64,000 nt of DNA from NCBI GenBank assembly GCA_050291245.1, contig JBNKJP010000001.1, positions 30,706 through 94,705 of the forward strand. Direction: 5' to 3'. Source of the stretch: Thiodiazotropha sp050291245 (GTDB lineage Bacteria; Pseudomonadota; Gammaproteobacteria; Chromatiales; Chromatiaceae). Positions within the stretch are counted from its first letter, which is position 1. Every line of letters starts with the position of its first letter. A program made the position numbers and the translations under genes. Shown piece after piece: positions 33,881-44,025 of this stretch. The notes under the pieces were generated by a model. The model was not told where the DNA came from. It was given only the letters and a program-made list of their open reading frames with translations, and searched no databases.

Positions 33881-34879
33881 CTATCTGGAAATTTCTTGAT
33901 TCAGCCGCGGAATCACCCGCATCTGTAAAAAATTTACAAATTCGACCAGATTCGGGTAGCAAGCCGCCGCCTGAACAATGTAATCCAGGGTCCGGGGTAT
34001 ATCTTTCAGATAGCCCGGTTTACCGTCGCGAAGATTGAGTCGGGCAAAAATGCCACTGGCCTTGAGATGCCGCTGCATTCCCATCAGATCGAACCAGCGA
34101 ATGAACCGGGACTCATCCTCGACCGATAACACACCGGACTGGCAGGCCAGTTCAAAATAACCCATGACCCAGGCCTCCACCTGGGGTTGCGGCCAGGCGA
34201 TATAGCAATCTCGTAACAGGGAAACCAGATCGTAGGTCACCGGACCGATCACCGCGTCCTGGAAATCCAGTATCCCCGGATTCTGCCGGGTACTGACAAT
34301 CAGGTTACGAGAGTGGTAATCCCGGTGAACGCAGACTTTGGGTTGCTCCAGGGCGCTTTCGGTCAGAAGCTCGAATACCTGACTCAGCAAACGCTCCTCA
34401 TCAGCACCCAGATCGAGCTGTAGCTGCGAGACCAGAAGCCAGTCGCGAAACAGAGACATCTCCCGCATCAACAGTTCCCGGTCATAATCGGGCAGTCCCT
34501 CCCGAGGACCACAGGCCTGCAGGGTGACAAGGGCGCCCAGGGCATCTCCGTAGAGACGCTGCACAGTTTCGCTGTTGAGATGATCGAGATAGAGCGGTTT
34601 ACCCAGGTCCTCGAGCAGCAGAAAGCCCTGCCGGTCATCCCTGGCATGAATATGGGGAACATTCAGGCCGATCGCTTCGAAGGCTTGCGCCACCTGCACG
34701 AAAGGCAACACATTCTCCTTCTCCGGGGGCGCATCCATGGCAATGTACGTCCCTTCGGCCACCGTGATACGGAAGTAACGACGAAAACTGGCATCACCGG
34801 ATGCCGGCTCGAATTGGTAGTCATTGATTCCAGGCAGGCTGTCCAGCCAGCCTTTCAGCTGTTCGATACGTTGCGGCAC
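33881..34879 (-). CDS. amgK: AmgK-like sugar kinase (APH family)
   Basis: 332 residues from a GTG at 34879, the most family-like start; upstream codons in frame are open but overlap the RND gene. Kinase motifs are VCVHRDYHSRNLIV (catalytic loop) and GILDFQDAVIGPVTYDLVSLLRDCY (metal-binding DFQDA). This pattern is that of AmgK, which phosphorylates N-acetylmuramic acid and GlcNAc at C1 in the peptidoglycan recycling route that bypasses MurNAc-6P. Its usual partner murU should follow, but a 384-bp AT-rich gap and the porin gene do instead. Confidence 0.85.
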   Translation of the reverse strand: MPQRIEQLKGWLDSLPGINDYQFEPASGDASFRRYFRITVAEGTYIAMDAPPEKENVLPFVQVAQAFEAIGLNVPHIHARDDRQGFLLLEDLGKPLYLDHLNSETVQRLYGDALGALVTLQACGPREGLPDYDRELLMREMSLFRDWLLVSQLQLDLGADEERLLSQVFELLTESALEQPKVCVHRDYHSRNLIVSTRQNPGILDFQDAVIGPVTYDLVSLLRDCYIAWPQPQVEAWVMGYFELACQSGVLSVEDESRFIRWFDLMGMQRHLKASGIFARLNLRDGKPGYLKDIPRTLDYIVQAAACYPNLVEFVNFLQMRVIPRLNQEISR

Positions 34880-34898
34880 ATGATCACCAATTAATAAC

Positions 34899-37800
34899 TC
34901 AAGCCTCGACGGGATGACCCTTGCGGCGGGAGAGTACCCAATGACGCAGATCATCCGCGATCAGGTAGAAACTGGGCAGCGCCAACAGGATCAATAGCGT
35001 AGCGAAGAGTAACCCAAAACCCAGGCTCACGGCCATGGGGGAGAGAAACGCGGTCTGCCCCGTGGCAAAGAAGATCAACGGCGATATACCCAGAAAGGTC
35101 GTGGCGCTGGTCAACAGGATCGGCCGGATGCGAACCCGACCGGCTTCTACCAGGGCATCCTTGCGTGACCATCCCTCGAAGCGTAAGCGCTTGGCAAAGT
35201 CGATCAGGATCAACGAATCATTGACCACGATACCCGTCAATGCCAAAAACCCGATCATGGACAGAAACTGCAGATGGTAGCCGAACAGCCAGTGGCCGAA
35301 GATCACACCGATCGCACCAAAGGGTATGGCAAACATCACCACCAGGGGATCGAGCAGGGACTTGAACAGTGCGGCGAGAATGAAAAAGATGATCGCCAGG
35401 GCAATGATCCCGGCCCGTTTCATGCCGACCATGGATTCCTGGGCCTTTTTCTTTTCGCCGAGAAACAGCATGCGTTGCCCCTCGGGCAGTCGGGTGTATT
35501 TCTGTTTGACCTGCGCCAGTACCTGGTTCGGGGTGGTGATATTGGCATCCACCTCCGCGGTCACGGTCGCCAGCCGATGCAGATTGCGTCGCTGGATGCT
35601 GTTGTAACCCCGGGCCTCATGAATATCGGCGACCTCTCCGAGATAAACCGTACGTCCATCATCCAGGGTGATTGGGAGCCGTGCCAACGCCATCGCGTCG
35701 TGACGCAGCTCATCATCATAGATCAAGCGAACCGGTATGCGCTTATCCTTCCAGCTGACATAGGTGAGTTTCAAACCCAGAAATCCGGTGCGCACCGCAT
35801 CGGCCAATTGTGCCTGACTCAGACCGAGGCGCCGGCCCTGTTCATTGAGTTCATAGCGGTATTCCAACTTACCCGGATCCATGTCCTGACGTGCATCGGA
35901 CACACCGGGCATCTGCTGAATGAACTGGCGAATCGATTCCGCGGTTTGACTGATGCGGTTGATATCATCTCCGGCGATGCCGATCTCCAAATCCGCACCC
36001 GCCGGACCGCCCTGGGCGCGTAGGATGGACAGGCGCTGAATTCCGGGAATACGCTGCAACGCTTCACGCACCTGATCGATAATCACCTTGGAGGAGCGTT
36101 CCCGACTGCCTTCCCAGGAGAATTGCAGACTCACCAGAGGGGAGACCCAGCGCTCGATGAACCCCTCGGGTTTCTGTTTTTTCAAATCCACGATCAATTG
36201 AATGTAACGGCTGCCCATCTTTACCCGGTGAAAATCGATGAACATCACTCCCACATTGGTCAGTAAGGTATCCAACTCGTCCTCACTCAGGGTCTGCATC
36301 AGCGTGTCTTCCAGTTTGTCCGCCAGGCGCGAAGCATCCTCGATACTGTAGGTGCTGGGTGCCTCGATGTTGACGAAAAACTGCCCCACGTCCACATGCC
36401 CGAACAACAGAGAGGGGATACGGGTGGCCGCATAGGCCATGGAGACCGCGAGCACCCCGATGCTCAACAGGGCCACCGGATAGCGGTAGTCGAGACACAA
36501 ACGCAGAAACCGGGTATAGCTCCGATTCAGGGCCGACCAGTCGATACGTCCCGGTTTGCGCGCCTGGGTGGGGCGCAGCAGTTCCTTGGCGTGAGAAGGT
36601 AATACGCCAAAGGCTTCCAGCAGGGAGCCGAGCAGTGCGGCACTGACCACCACGGGGATCACCGAGATGAAGGCACCCATGGTCCCACCGATGGCAAACA
36701 TCGGCATGAAGGCCGCCACCGTGGTGGTGGTCGAAGCAACCACCGGCCAATAGACCTCTTTGGTACCCAACACCGCGGCATCCCCGGGACTCTCACCCAA
36801 TTCCAGATGCCGATAGATGTTTTCATTGACGATGATGGCGTCATCCACGATCAGACCCAGGGCGATCAGGAAGGCGAACAGGGAGACCATGTTGATGCTG
36901 TAACCCAGCAGGTGAAGTACCACGATGGCGATCAGGAAGGAGACCGGAATGCCCATGGCGGTGATCAGCGCGATGCGGAAATTGAGCATGAAATAGAGTG
37001 ACAGCAGAACCAGGACCAGGCCGACGATACCCGACGACTTGACCGTTTCAAGTCGGTTTTTCACATACACGGAGAGATCGCTGAACAGTCCCAACCGCAC
37101 ACCGGCGGGCAGGCTCTGCTGACGTTGTTGTACATACTCCCTGACCAGCCGGGCGACCTCGATGGTACTGGCCTGACTGGTTTTGTTGAGGGTCAGGTTC
37201 ACCGACGGTTGACCGTTGAAGCGTCCCAGGGTCTGCGCCTCTTCGAAACGCAGTTGCACATCCGCGAGTTCGCCCAGACGCAACTGGCCACCCTGATCAT
37301 CACGCCGCAGTACGATCTGCGCCATGCGGAGCGGGTCCGGGGGTACCCCCATGCCTCTGAGGCGGATATCCCCATTGGAGGATTTCAGCGTCCCCCCGGG
37401 AAGGTCCCTGAGATTGTTGCGCAGGGCACTGATGATCTGATTGAGTGACACGCCCCGGGCGGAAAGCACCCGGGGATCGACCACCACCCAGATCTCCCAC
37501 TCCCGGTCTCCGGCCATACCGACGGATGCGGTGCCCGGCAAGGTGATCAGCTCATCCTTGACCTGTTCGGCGATGGCGTAAAGTTCGCCCCGGGCAATCT
37601 CCCCATAGAGACTCACCGAGATGACGGGAAATCGGGTTTCAAGGCGTGACAGTTCCGGCTCTTCCGCCTCTTCGGGCAAATCATCGACCTGGTCCAGGGC
37701 GGTGCGTACCTTGCGCATGAAGTCGTCCACATCCGCGCCGCTTTTCAGCTCGATGAGAATGTTCGAGACCCCCTCGTTACTGGTGGAGCTGATCACGTCG

Positions 37801-38024
37801 ATATCCGCCAGACCATCCATCTCCTGCTCGATGGGCAGGGTTACCTGGCGCTCGATCTCCTCCGGGGAGGCCCCCTCGAACAGGGTCTTGATGCTTACCT
37901 TGTCCTGCTCCACCACCGGAAACATCTCCTGGGGCATGGCATACCAGGAGAGCACCCCGGCGATCAGGACAATCACCAGCAGCAGGTTGACCAGCAGAGG
38001 ATTGCGAATGGAGAAATCAATCAC
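34899..38024 (-). CDS. RND-family efflux permease
   Basis: 1041 residues, full length for an AcrB/MexF-type transporter. The first membrane helix (NPLLVNLLLVIVLIAGVLSW) is followed by PQEMFPVVEQDKVSI and the pore domain. A central block of helices includes VDDAIIVNENIYRHLELG, and a matching second half includes VVNDSLILIDFAKRLR. Such permeases use the proton gradient to move drugs or other hydrophobic compounds out through a TolC-type channel. The adaptor gene overlaps its start by 8 bp. No outer-membrane channel gene is adjacent. Confidence 0.92.
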   Translation of the reverse strand: MIDFSIRNPLLVNLLLVIVLIAGVLSWYAMPQEMFPVVEQDKVSIKTLFEGASPEEIERQVTLPIEQEMDGLADIDVISSTSNEGVSNILIELKSGADVDDFMRKVRTALDQVDDLPEEAEEPELSRLETRFPVISVSLYGEIARGELYAIAEQVKDELITLPGTASVGMAGDREWEIWVVVDPRVLSARGVSLNQIISALRNNLRDLPGGTLKSSNGDIRLRGMGVPPDPLRMAQIVLRRDDQGGQLRLGELADVQLRFEEAQTLGRFNGQPSVNLTLNKTSQASTIEVARLVREYVQQRQQSLPAGVRLGLFSDLSVYVKNRLETVKSSGIVGLVLVLLSLYFMLNFRIALITAMGIPVSFLIAIVVLHLLGYSINMVSLFAFLIALGLIVDDAIIVNENIYRHLELGESPGDAAVLGTKEVYWPVVASTTTTVAAFMPMFAIGGTMGAFISVIPVVVSAALLGSLLEAFGVLPSHAKELLRPTQARKPGRIDWSALNRSYTRFLRLCLDYRYPVALLSIGVLAVSMAYAATRIPSLLFGHVDVGQFFVNIEAPSTYSIEDASRLADKLEDTLMQTLSEDELDTLLTNVGVMFIDFHRVKMGSRYIQLIVDLKKQKPEGFIERWVSPLVSLQFSWEGSRERSSKVIIDQVREALQRIPGIQRLSILRAQGGPAGADLEIGIAGDDINRISQTAESIRQFIQQMPGVSDARQDMDPGKLEYRYELNEQGRRLGLSQAQLADAVRTGFLGLKLTYVSWKDKRIPVRLIYDDELRHDAMALARLPITLDDGRTVYLGEVADIHEARGYNSIQRRNLHRLATVTAEVDANITTPNQVLAQVKQKYTRLPEGQRMLFLGEKKKAQESMVGMKRAGIIALAIIFFILAALFKSLLDPLVVMFAIPFGAIGVIFGHWLFGYHLQFLSMIGFLALTGIVVNDSLILIDFAKRLRFEGWSRKDALVEAGRVRIRPILLTSATTFLGISPLIFFATGQTAFLSPMAVSLGFGLLFATLLILLALPSFYLIADDLRHWVLSRRKGHPVEA

Positions 38025-39201
38025 TGCCCGGGACCGTCCCTTCGACCTGTACCCGCAGACCCTGGCTCAGCACGTCCACATCCCGGGCCGCCAGGATCTC
38101 CCCTTCGCTCACCCCCTTGCGGATCACTTGCCAATCGCCCTGACGGATACCGGGTGTCACCCTGCGCCGTTGCAGACGATCGCCCTGCAACAGGAACACG
38201 TAGTACTGCCCCTCTTCCCGAAGCAGGGCCGTGGCCGGTACCACCCGGGCCCCGGCACGGGGGCGTAGCGGTACCCCTACCCGCCCCAGTTGCCCAGGCA
38301 AAAACCCCGCACCTTCGATCCTCACACGGATGGGATGGGTGTGGGTCTGGGGATCGGGATCGACCTGCAAAGCCACCAGCCGGCCCGCAACCTGACGATC
38401 CTCCACGGTAACTTCCAGGGACTGCCCCAGCCCCAGGGCCGCGGCCACATCACCACTCACCGACAGCTGCAGCTCCAGGGTACGGGCATCGATCAGTTCC
38501 AACACCTGGGTATTGGGTGGGACATAGTCTCCCACATCAACCAGTACCTGATTGACCCGCCCATCAAACGGCGCAACCAACCGGGTGCGGTCCAGGTTGC
38601 GTTGCGCCCGGCTTAGCGCCGCCTCCTGACGCACCACCCGTGACTGATTGCTCTCCAGACTGAAGGTCAGACTGGCCTCGTCACTCTGCAGCGCCAGCAA
38701 CTTCTGCCGCGCCCCCTCCCGGGTCGACTGAGAGGCCAGGGAACCTTCCCCCAGTTTTTCCAGGCGCTGATACTCGCGCTGCGCCAGAAGCCGATTTTCC
38801 CGCGCCAATTCGAGCAACGCCTTATCCCGTTTCAGGGTTGCCCGGGTCTCATCGAGTTGGGATTGGGCCTCGGTCAGCGCATCCCGATAATCGGCATCAT
38901 CGAGTTGCAGAAGAACCTCTCCGGATGTCACCGACTGCCCCGGTTCGATAGGCCGCGCCCGTACCTCACCGGACACCTCAAAGCGCAGGCGCGCACTTTG
39001 CCAGGGGCGTAGCACCCCGACGACTTCCACTTCGGGCCGGATATCCCTTACCATCACCCGGGTTACCTCCACCCGGGGAACCGGCGGGGGCTTAACCTCG
39101 GTATTCGCTTCCGGACGGGTGACGACCAGCAAGATCACCAGGAGCAGACTGGCCAGCACAATCGCCAGGCTCAGCCAGAATCGACGCATTACACTACTCA
39201 A
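38017..39201 (-). CDS. RND efflux periplasmic adaptor (membrane fusion protein)
   Basis: 394 residues. An N-terminal hydrophobic anchor (residues about 8-27) is followed by the split biotinyl-lipoyl domain (EVEVVGVLRPWQSARLRFEVSG... and RLVAPFDGRVNQVLVDVGDYV), flanking an alpha-helical hairpin (about residues 95-180). A beta-barrel domain ends the chain. It links the permease at 34899 to an outer-membrane channel. It overlaps that gene by 8 bp, so the two form one unit. The gap to the divergent lptD is 84 bp. Confidence 0.92.
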   Translation of the reverse strand: MSSVMRRFWLSLAIVLASLLLVILLVVTRPEANTEVKPPPVPRVEVTRVMVRDIRPEVEVVGVLRPWQSARLRFEVSGEVRARPIEPGQSVTSGEVLLQLDDADYRDALTEAQSQLDETRATLKRDKALLELARENRLLAQREYQRLEKLGEGSLASQSTREGARQKLLALQSDEASLTFSLESNQSRVVRQEAALSRAQRNLDRTRLVAPFDGRVNQVLVDVGDYVPPNTQVLELIDARTLELQLSVSGDVAAALGLGQSLEVTVEDRQVAGRLVALQVDPDPQTHTHPIRVRIEGAGFLPGQLGRVGVPLRPRAGARVVPATALLREEGQYYVFLLQGDRLQRRRVTPGIRQGDWQVIRKGVSEGEILAARDVDVLSQGLRVQVEGTVPGSD

Positions 39202-39285
39202 AACCCTGTTCCCGATAACCTTAGTTTGAAGTTGAAGTGATTCTATGCGAATTTACACCCGCCTGCGCGAAGAACTATCAACCCG

Positions 39286-41520
39286 ATGCCTTTCCTGCGT
39301 TTACTCTCACTGCTGCTGTTCCTTCCCACAATCCTCATCGCGGACGAGACACCCCGGGTGGATCAGGGCCTGGTCTGGGATGCCTGCCGAAACAGCGAGG
39401 TTCCGCCTATTCCGGAGCCACCTCCGGCACCGAACCCCGACGAGCCGGTGCAGATGTCCGCCGATCATGTGGATTACGACCAACCCAAATCGCAAACCGA
39501 TCTGGCGGGATCCGTTCAACTCTGGCACTACGACGCCTACGCCGAGGCCGATCGACTCACCTATCGGGCCGACACCCGGGCCGCGGAGCTGTTCGGTAAT
39601 CTGTTCATTCAGCAACCGGGCCTGCGCATCGGCGCCAGCCAGGGCTACCTGGAGGTGGATAACGACCGGGGCTGGCTGCTCGATACCGAGTTTCGCCTGA
39701 CCGATCGCCTGGCTCGGGGAGAGGCGCAAAGGATCGACCTGAAGGATCGATTTCGCAGTGTCTACCAGGATGCCAGTTTCACCACCTGCGCCCCCGGAAA
39801 GAACGACTGGCGCCTGGTCGCCTCGGAGTTAAAAATCGACCGGGAAGAGGGTTGGGGAAGCGCCACCCATGCCCGCCTGCATCTTGGCGGGGTGCCGATC
39901 CTGTACCTGCCCTATTTCACCTTTCCGGTGGATAACCGGCGCAAAACCGGTTTTTTGATGCCAACCGGGGGATCCTCGAACCGCTTGGGCACCGACATCC
40001 AGACACCCTACTATTTAAACCTTGCACCGAATTACGATGCCACCCTGACCCCCCGCTGGATGAGCAAGCGCGGCCTGATGATGGGGGCGGAATTACGCTA
40101 TCTCGGGGAATGGCAACGGGCCGAAATCAGTGGTGAAATCCTGCCCAACGACCAGGTCGCGGATCCCGCCCGGGACAACGAACGGCGGGCGCTGCGTTTC
40201 TACCACGTCAGCCGCCCGGCCCCCGGGCTGGTCACCCATATCGAAACCAACTCGGTGAGCGACAACGAGTACCTGAACGATTTCGGCACCAATCTCGCCA
40301 TGACCAGCACCCGCAACCTGGAACGGGTGGGCGAGGTCCGCTACCGCCAGGGTGGGTGGTTGATGTTGGGCCGGGTACAAACCTTTCAAACCGTTGACGA
40401 GACCCTCAGCCAGAGCGAACGGCCCTATCGCCGACTGCCGCAGCTCTATACCCGGGGAACCAGCCGTTCCCGCCCCTTCGGGCTGGCCTTCGACTTCATC
40501 GGGGAATATACCGATTTCAAGCACGACACCCTGACCAATGGGGAACGCCTGATCCTGCGGCCCAGTGTGGAACTGCCGATGCGCCGCAGCTGGGGTCACC
40601 TGGTACCCCGCCTCAGCCTGAACTACGGCGGCTATCGCCTGGATCGCGAGGAGCAGACCACCCCGGACTATTTCGTTCCCGCCTTCAGCCTCGACAGTGG
40701 CCTGGTGTTCGAACGGGAAACGGACTGGTTCGGCACGGATGCCTACCAGACCCTGGAGCCACGGTTCTACTATCTGTACGCGGATTACGACGATCAATCG
40801 ACGATTCCCGACTTCGACACCGCCGACCTGGACCTGAAGTACGCCAGCCTGTTCCGGGAAAACCGCTTTACCGGCAACGACCGTTTTGGGGATGCGAACC
40901 AGCTCGCCTTCGGCCTGACCAGCCGTTGGCTGCAGGCCGACAACGGCATGGAACGATTGCGTGGGAGTATCGGTCAGATCTATTACGCCCAAGACCGGGA
41001 GGTCCAGTTGACCGGTTCGACCGAGGAGAACCCCTCCTCGGCGCTGGTGGCGGAAGTGTCCGCGCGCCTGGATCAATCCTGGCGCAGCACCCTGAGCGTG
41101 CGCCGTAACCCCCACCGGGAAACCAACAAGGTCGATAAGGGACGATTCACGCTACGTTACCATTCAGTGCAACACGACCTGTTCAACATTGATTACAATT
41201 ACAGCCGTAACACGATCAGAGACCTGGATATCTCATTCTACAAATCCCTCGGCCGACAGGTCAGCCTGTTCGGCAAGTGGAAACATTCGTACCTTTACGA
41301 ACGGAATATGAATAGAATACTCGGTTTTGAGTACGGGGGTCGCTGCTGCTGGACACTGCGCAGCTTCTATCAGCGCTACGTGGCCAACGAGGACAAGGAC
41401 GAACCGGAGGATTCCCGATTCATGCTGCAACTGGAGTTGCGGGGGCTCGGCGCCCTGGGGCAGGCCGCCGATAACGAACTGCGAGAGACCATCTATGGCT
41501 ACACAAATGAGCGTGACTGA
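39286..41520 (+). CDS. lptD: LPS assembly protein LptD
   Basis: 744 residues. A signal peptide (MPFLRLLSLLLFLPTILIAD) is followed by an OstA/LptA-like beta-jellyroll (about residues 55-170, with SADHVDYDQPKSQTDLAG) and a large C-terminal beta-barrel. Four cysteines, C34, C168, C687 and C688, match the arrangement that forms the two long-range disulfides needed for function in E. coli. With LptE it inserts lipopolysaccharide into the outer leaflet. It leads an lptD-surA-pdxA operon, overlapping surA by one base. Confidence 0.96.
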   Translation: MPFLRLLSLLLFLPTILIADETPRVDQGLVWDACRNSEVPPIPEPPPAPNPDEPVQMSADHVDYDQPKSQTDLAGSVQLWHYDAYAEADRLTYRADTRAAELFGNLFIQQPGLRIGASQGYLEVDNDRGWLLDTEFRLTDRLARGEAQRIDLKDRFRSVYQDASFTTCAPGKNDWRLVASELKIDREEGWGSATHARLHLGGVPILYLPYFTFPVDNRRKTGFLMPTGGSSNRLGTDIQTPYYLNLAPNYDATLTPRWMSKRGLMMGAELRYLGEWQRAEISGEILPNDQVADPARDNERRALRFYHVSRPAPGLVTHIETNSVSDNEYLNDFGTNLAMTSTRNLERVGEVRYRQGGWLMLGRVQTFQTVDETLSQSERPYRRLPQLYTRGTSRSRPFGLAFDFIGEYTDFKHDTLTNGERLILRPSVELPMRRSWGHLVPRLSLNYGGYRLDREEQTTPDYFVPAFSLDSGLVFERETDWFGTDAYQTLEPRFYYLYADYDDQSTIPDFDTADLDLKYASLFRENRFTGNDRFGDANQLAFGLTSRWLQADNGMERLRGSIGQIYYAQDREVQLTGSTEENPSSALVAEVSARLDQSWRSTLSVRRNPHRETNKVDKGRFTLRYHSVQHDLFNIDYNYSRNTIRDLDISFYKSLGRQVSLFGKWKHSYLYERNMNRILGFEYGGRCCWTLRSFYQRYVANEDKDEPEDSRFMLQLELRGLGALGQAADNELRETIYGYTNERD

Positions 41521-42845
41521 TGTCTGAACCACTCCTACCCATGTCGATACGGCGTGTCCCGGCCCTGTTGTTCCTGTTTTTGTTCCTGAGCGTCCCGCCG
41601 CTTCGGGCCGCGGTACAGGAGTTGGACAATATCGTTGCCATCATCAATGACGATGTCATCACCAAAACCGAGCTCGATACCAAAACCCGGGAGATGCTGA
41701 CCCAACTCACCCAAAAACAGACCAACCTGCCACCGATGGACATCATCCGTGAGCAGATCCTGGAGCGGATGATCTCCACCCGCCTCCAACTACAGGCCGC
41801 CCGGCGTCTGGGCATCTCCGTGGATGACGCCACGGTCACCAAGGCCATCGCGAATATCGCGGAGACCAACCACATCACCCTGCTGCAACTGCGTGAAACT
41901 CTGGAGTCCGATGGGATCAGTTTTCCCCTGTTCCGGGAGCAGCTGCGTGAAGACATCCTGATCAACCGGTTGAAACAGAAAGAGGTGATCAACCGGATCG
42001 TCGTCACCGAACAGGACATCAAGAATTTTCTCGCCCGGGAACTGGGCACCAGTCGGCAGCGTTCCTCGGTGCACCTGCTGCATATCCTCATCGCCACACC
42101 GGAAGGCGCCTCGCCCCAGGATGTGCAGGAGGCAAAGAAGCGCGCCGAGGAGATCCACGCGGAATTAAAGCAGGGCGCCGATTTCGGCGAACTCGCGATT
42201 CGATACTCAGACGGACGCCAGGCACTCGAAGGGGGTGAGCTGGGGTGGATCGAAACCTCCCGTATTCCCAGTCTTTTCACCCATGTGGTTGACGAAATGG
42301 AAGCCGGCGACATCAGCGAACCGATTCGCAACGCCTCGGGTTTTCATATTGTCAAGCTGGCCGAGGTCGAAGGCGGCAACAAGCTGATCGTCAATCAAAC
42401 CCATGCCCGGCATATCCTGATCACCACCAACGAAATCGTCTCAGACAATGAGGCGCGGCAACGCCTCGAAACACTCAGAGAGCGCATCGTCAACGGAGAA
42501 TCCTTCGAATCCCTGGCCCGTTCGCACTCCGATGACAAGGCCTCCGCGATCAAGGGCGGCGATCTGGGATGGACCAGCCCCGGCGACCTGGTACCCGCCT
42601 TCGAAGAGCAGATGAATGCCCTGGCGATTGATGAAATCAGCCGTCCGTTCAAGACCCAGTTCGGCTGGCACCTGGTGCAACCCCTGGAGCGGCGCCAACA
42701 CGACAACACCGAGGCGGTACTGAAGAACAAGGCACGCCAGGAGATTCAAAAGCAAAAATCCGACGAGGCAATCGAACTGTGGCTGCGCCAACTGAGGGAT
42801 GAGGCCTATGTGGAAATTCTGTTGGACGAATCGGACACGCCTTGA
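41520..42845 (+). CDS. surA: periplasmic peptidyl-prolyl isomerase/chaperone SurA
   Basis: 441 residues; starts at 41520 (overlapping the lptD stop) or 41541 (MSIRRV, better signal peptide) are possible. A signal peptide ends near PPLRAA, the N-terminal chaperone domain follows (VQELDNIVAIINDDVITKTEL), then two parvulin domains (about residues 180-285 with VHLLHILIATPEG; about 295-395 with ARHILITTNE). SurA delivers outer-membrane proteins, LptD among them, to the BAM complex, which explains the operon with lptD. Confidence 0.95.
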   Translation: MSEPLLPMSIRRVPALLFLFLFLSVPPLRAAVQELDNIVAIINDDVITKTELDTKTREMLTQLTQKQTNLPPMDIIREQILERMISTRLQLQAARRLGISVDDATVTKAIANIAETNHITLLQLRETLESDGISFPLFREQLREDILINRLKQKEVINRIVVTEQDIKNFLARELGTSRQRSSVHLLHILIATPEGASPQDVQEAKKRAEEIHAELKQGADFGELAIRYSDGRQALEGGELGWIETSRIPSLFTHVVDEMEAGDISEPIRNASGFHIVKLAEVEGGNKLIVNQTHARHILITTNEIVSDNEARQRLETLRERIVNGESFESLARSHSDDKASAIKGGDLGWTSPGDLVPAFEEQMNALAIDEISRPFKTQFGWHLVQPLERRQHDNTEAVLKNKARQEIQKQKSDEAIELWLRQLRDEAYVEILLDESDTP

Positions 42846-43831
42846 TCAGACGTCTCGCACTCACCCCGGGAGAGCCGGCCGGCATCGGACCGGATCTGTG
42901 CGTCATGCTGGCGCAACGTTCCCACCCGACCACGGAGATCGTCGCAATAGCCGATCCTGAGCTGTTGCGACACAGGGCCGATCGACTGGGTCTGGCACTG
43001 AACGTACTTGAATTCGATCCTTCCCGGGAACCCGCGCCCCTGCCCCCCGGATCACTCCGGGTGCTGCCCGTGAAGCTCCAGACCGAAAGCCTCTGCGGGA
43101 CCCTGGATCCCGCGAACGCCTCCTATGTGCTGGATACCCTGCGCCGGGCCACCGAGGGCTGTCTGTCCGGCCGGTTCGACGCACTGGTGACCGGCCCGGT
43201 GCACAAAGGCAACATCAACGATGCCGGACTGCCCTTCACCGGACATACGGAGTTTCTCTCGGCACTGTGCGGCGACGCACACCCGGTGATGATGCTGGCC
43301 ACACCGGAACTGCGGGTCGCCCTGGTCACCACTCACCTGCCCTTGAGCGAGGTCAGCCGGGCCATCACCCCCGAGCGCCTGCGTCGGGTTGCCACGATCC
43401 TGCACCGGGATCTGCACCAACGCTTCGGACTGAAGCAGCCCCGTATCCTGGTCTGTGGTCTCAATCCCCATGCCGGTGAGCAGGGCCACTTGGGCCGCGA
43501 GGAGATCGAGATCATTCAACCCGTCCTGGCGGAACTCAACAGCCAGGGCATGCAATTGATCGGCCCACTGCCCGCAGACACCCTGTTCACACCCATCCAC
43601 CTGCAACAGGCCGACGCGGTGCTTGCCATGTACCACGACCAGGGACTGCCGGTATTGAAACACCTGGGGTTCGGCCGTGCGGTCAATGTCACGCTGGGAC
43701 TGCCGATCATTCGCACCTCGGTGGATCACGGCACCGCGCTGCCCCTCGCGGGTACCGGTCAGATCCAGCCGGGCAGCATGAACTACGCGGTGACCGTAGC
43801 GGAAAAAATGGCGGCATCCGCACACGATTAA
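42842..43831 (+). CDS. pdxA: 4-hydroxythreonine-4-phosphate dehydrogenase
   Basis: 329 residues from a TTG start at 42842 that overlaps the surA stop (TTGA); MIRRLALTPGEPAGIGPDL matches the PdxA N-terminus, so no better start exists. Metal-binding histidines appear in FTGHTEFLS, MYHDQGLPV and RTSVDHGTALPLAG. It makes the precursor of pyridoxal phosphate. The rare TTG start, without its own Shine-Dalgarno, suggests low translation coupled to surA. ksgA, the next gene in E. coli, is absent here. Confidence 0.95.
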   Translation: MIRRLALTPGEPAGIGPDLCVMLAQRSHPTTEIVAIADPELLRHRADRLGLALNVLEFDPSREPAPLPPGSLRVLPVKLQTESLCGTLDPANASYVLDTLRRATEGCLSGRFDALVTGPVHKGNINDAGLPFTGHTEFLSALCGDAHPVMMLATPELRVALVTTHLPLSEVSRAITPERLRRVATILHRDLHQRFGLKQPRILVCGLNPHAGEQGHLGREEIEIIQPVLAELNSQGMQLIGPLPADTLFTPIHLQQADAVLAMYHDQGLPVLKHLGFGRAVNVTLGLPIIRTSVDHGTALPLAGTGQIQPGSMNYAVTVAEKMAASAHD

Positions 43832-43953
43832 ACCAACAATATCCCGTCGCTCATCCCCATGAGCGCCATGGATATTAGCGTTTCCAAACATAGCGTTCTG
43901 AAACAGAACGGACTATTTTTTAAAAAAAGCACATCTGACTCAACACCCCAGGA

Positions 43954-43993
43954 ATTAATCCTGCAACCTAACCTGTTAGATTGCAGGATTAAT
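43954..43993. repeat. 40-bp near-perfect palindrome upstream of the GGDEF-EAL gene
   Basis: A 13-bp perfect stem (ATTAATCCTGCAA / TTGCAGGATTAAT) continues inward, after one mismatched pair, as CTAAC / GTTAG, so nearly the whole 40 bp is palindromic. It lies 122 bp after pdxA and 33 bp before a small leader ORF. It could serve as operator or terminator; a T-run is lacking. The core TTGCAGGAT recurs in the hairpin at 15685-15712. Confidence 0.75.
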
Positions 43994-44025
43994 AATAAAA
44001 CAAACGACCCAGAGGGATACGAGCC

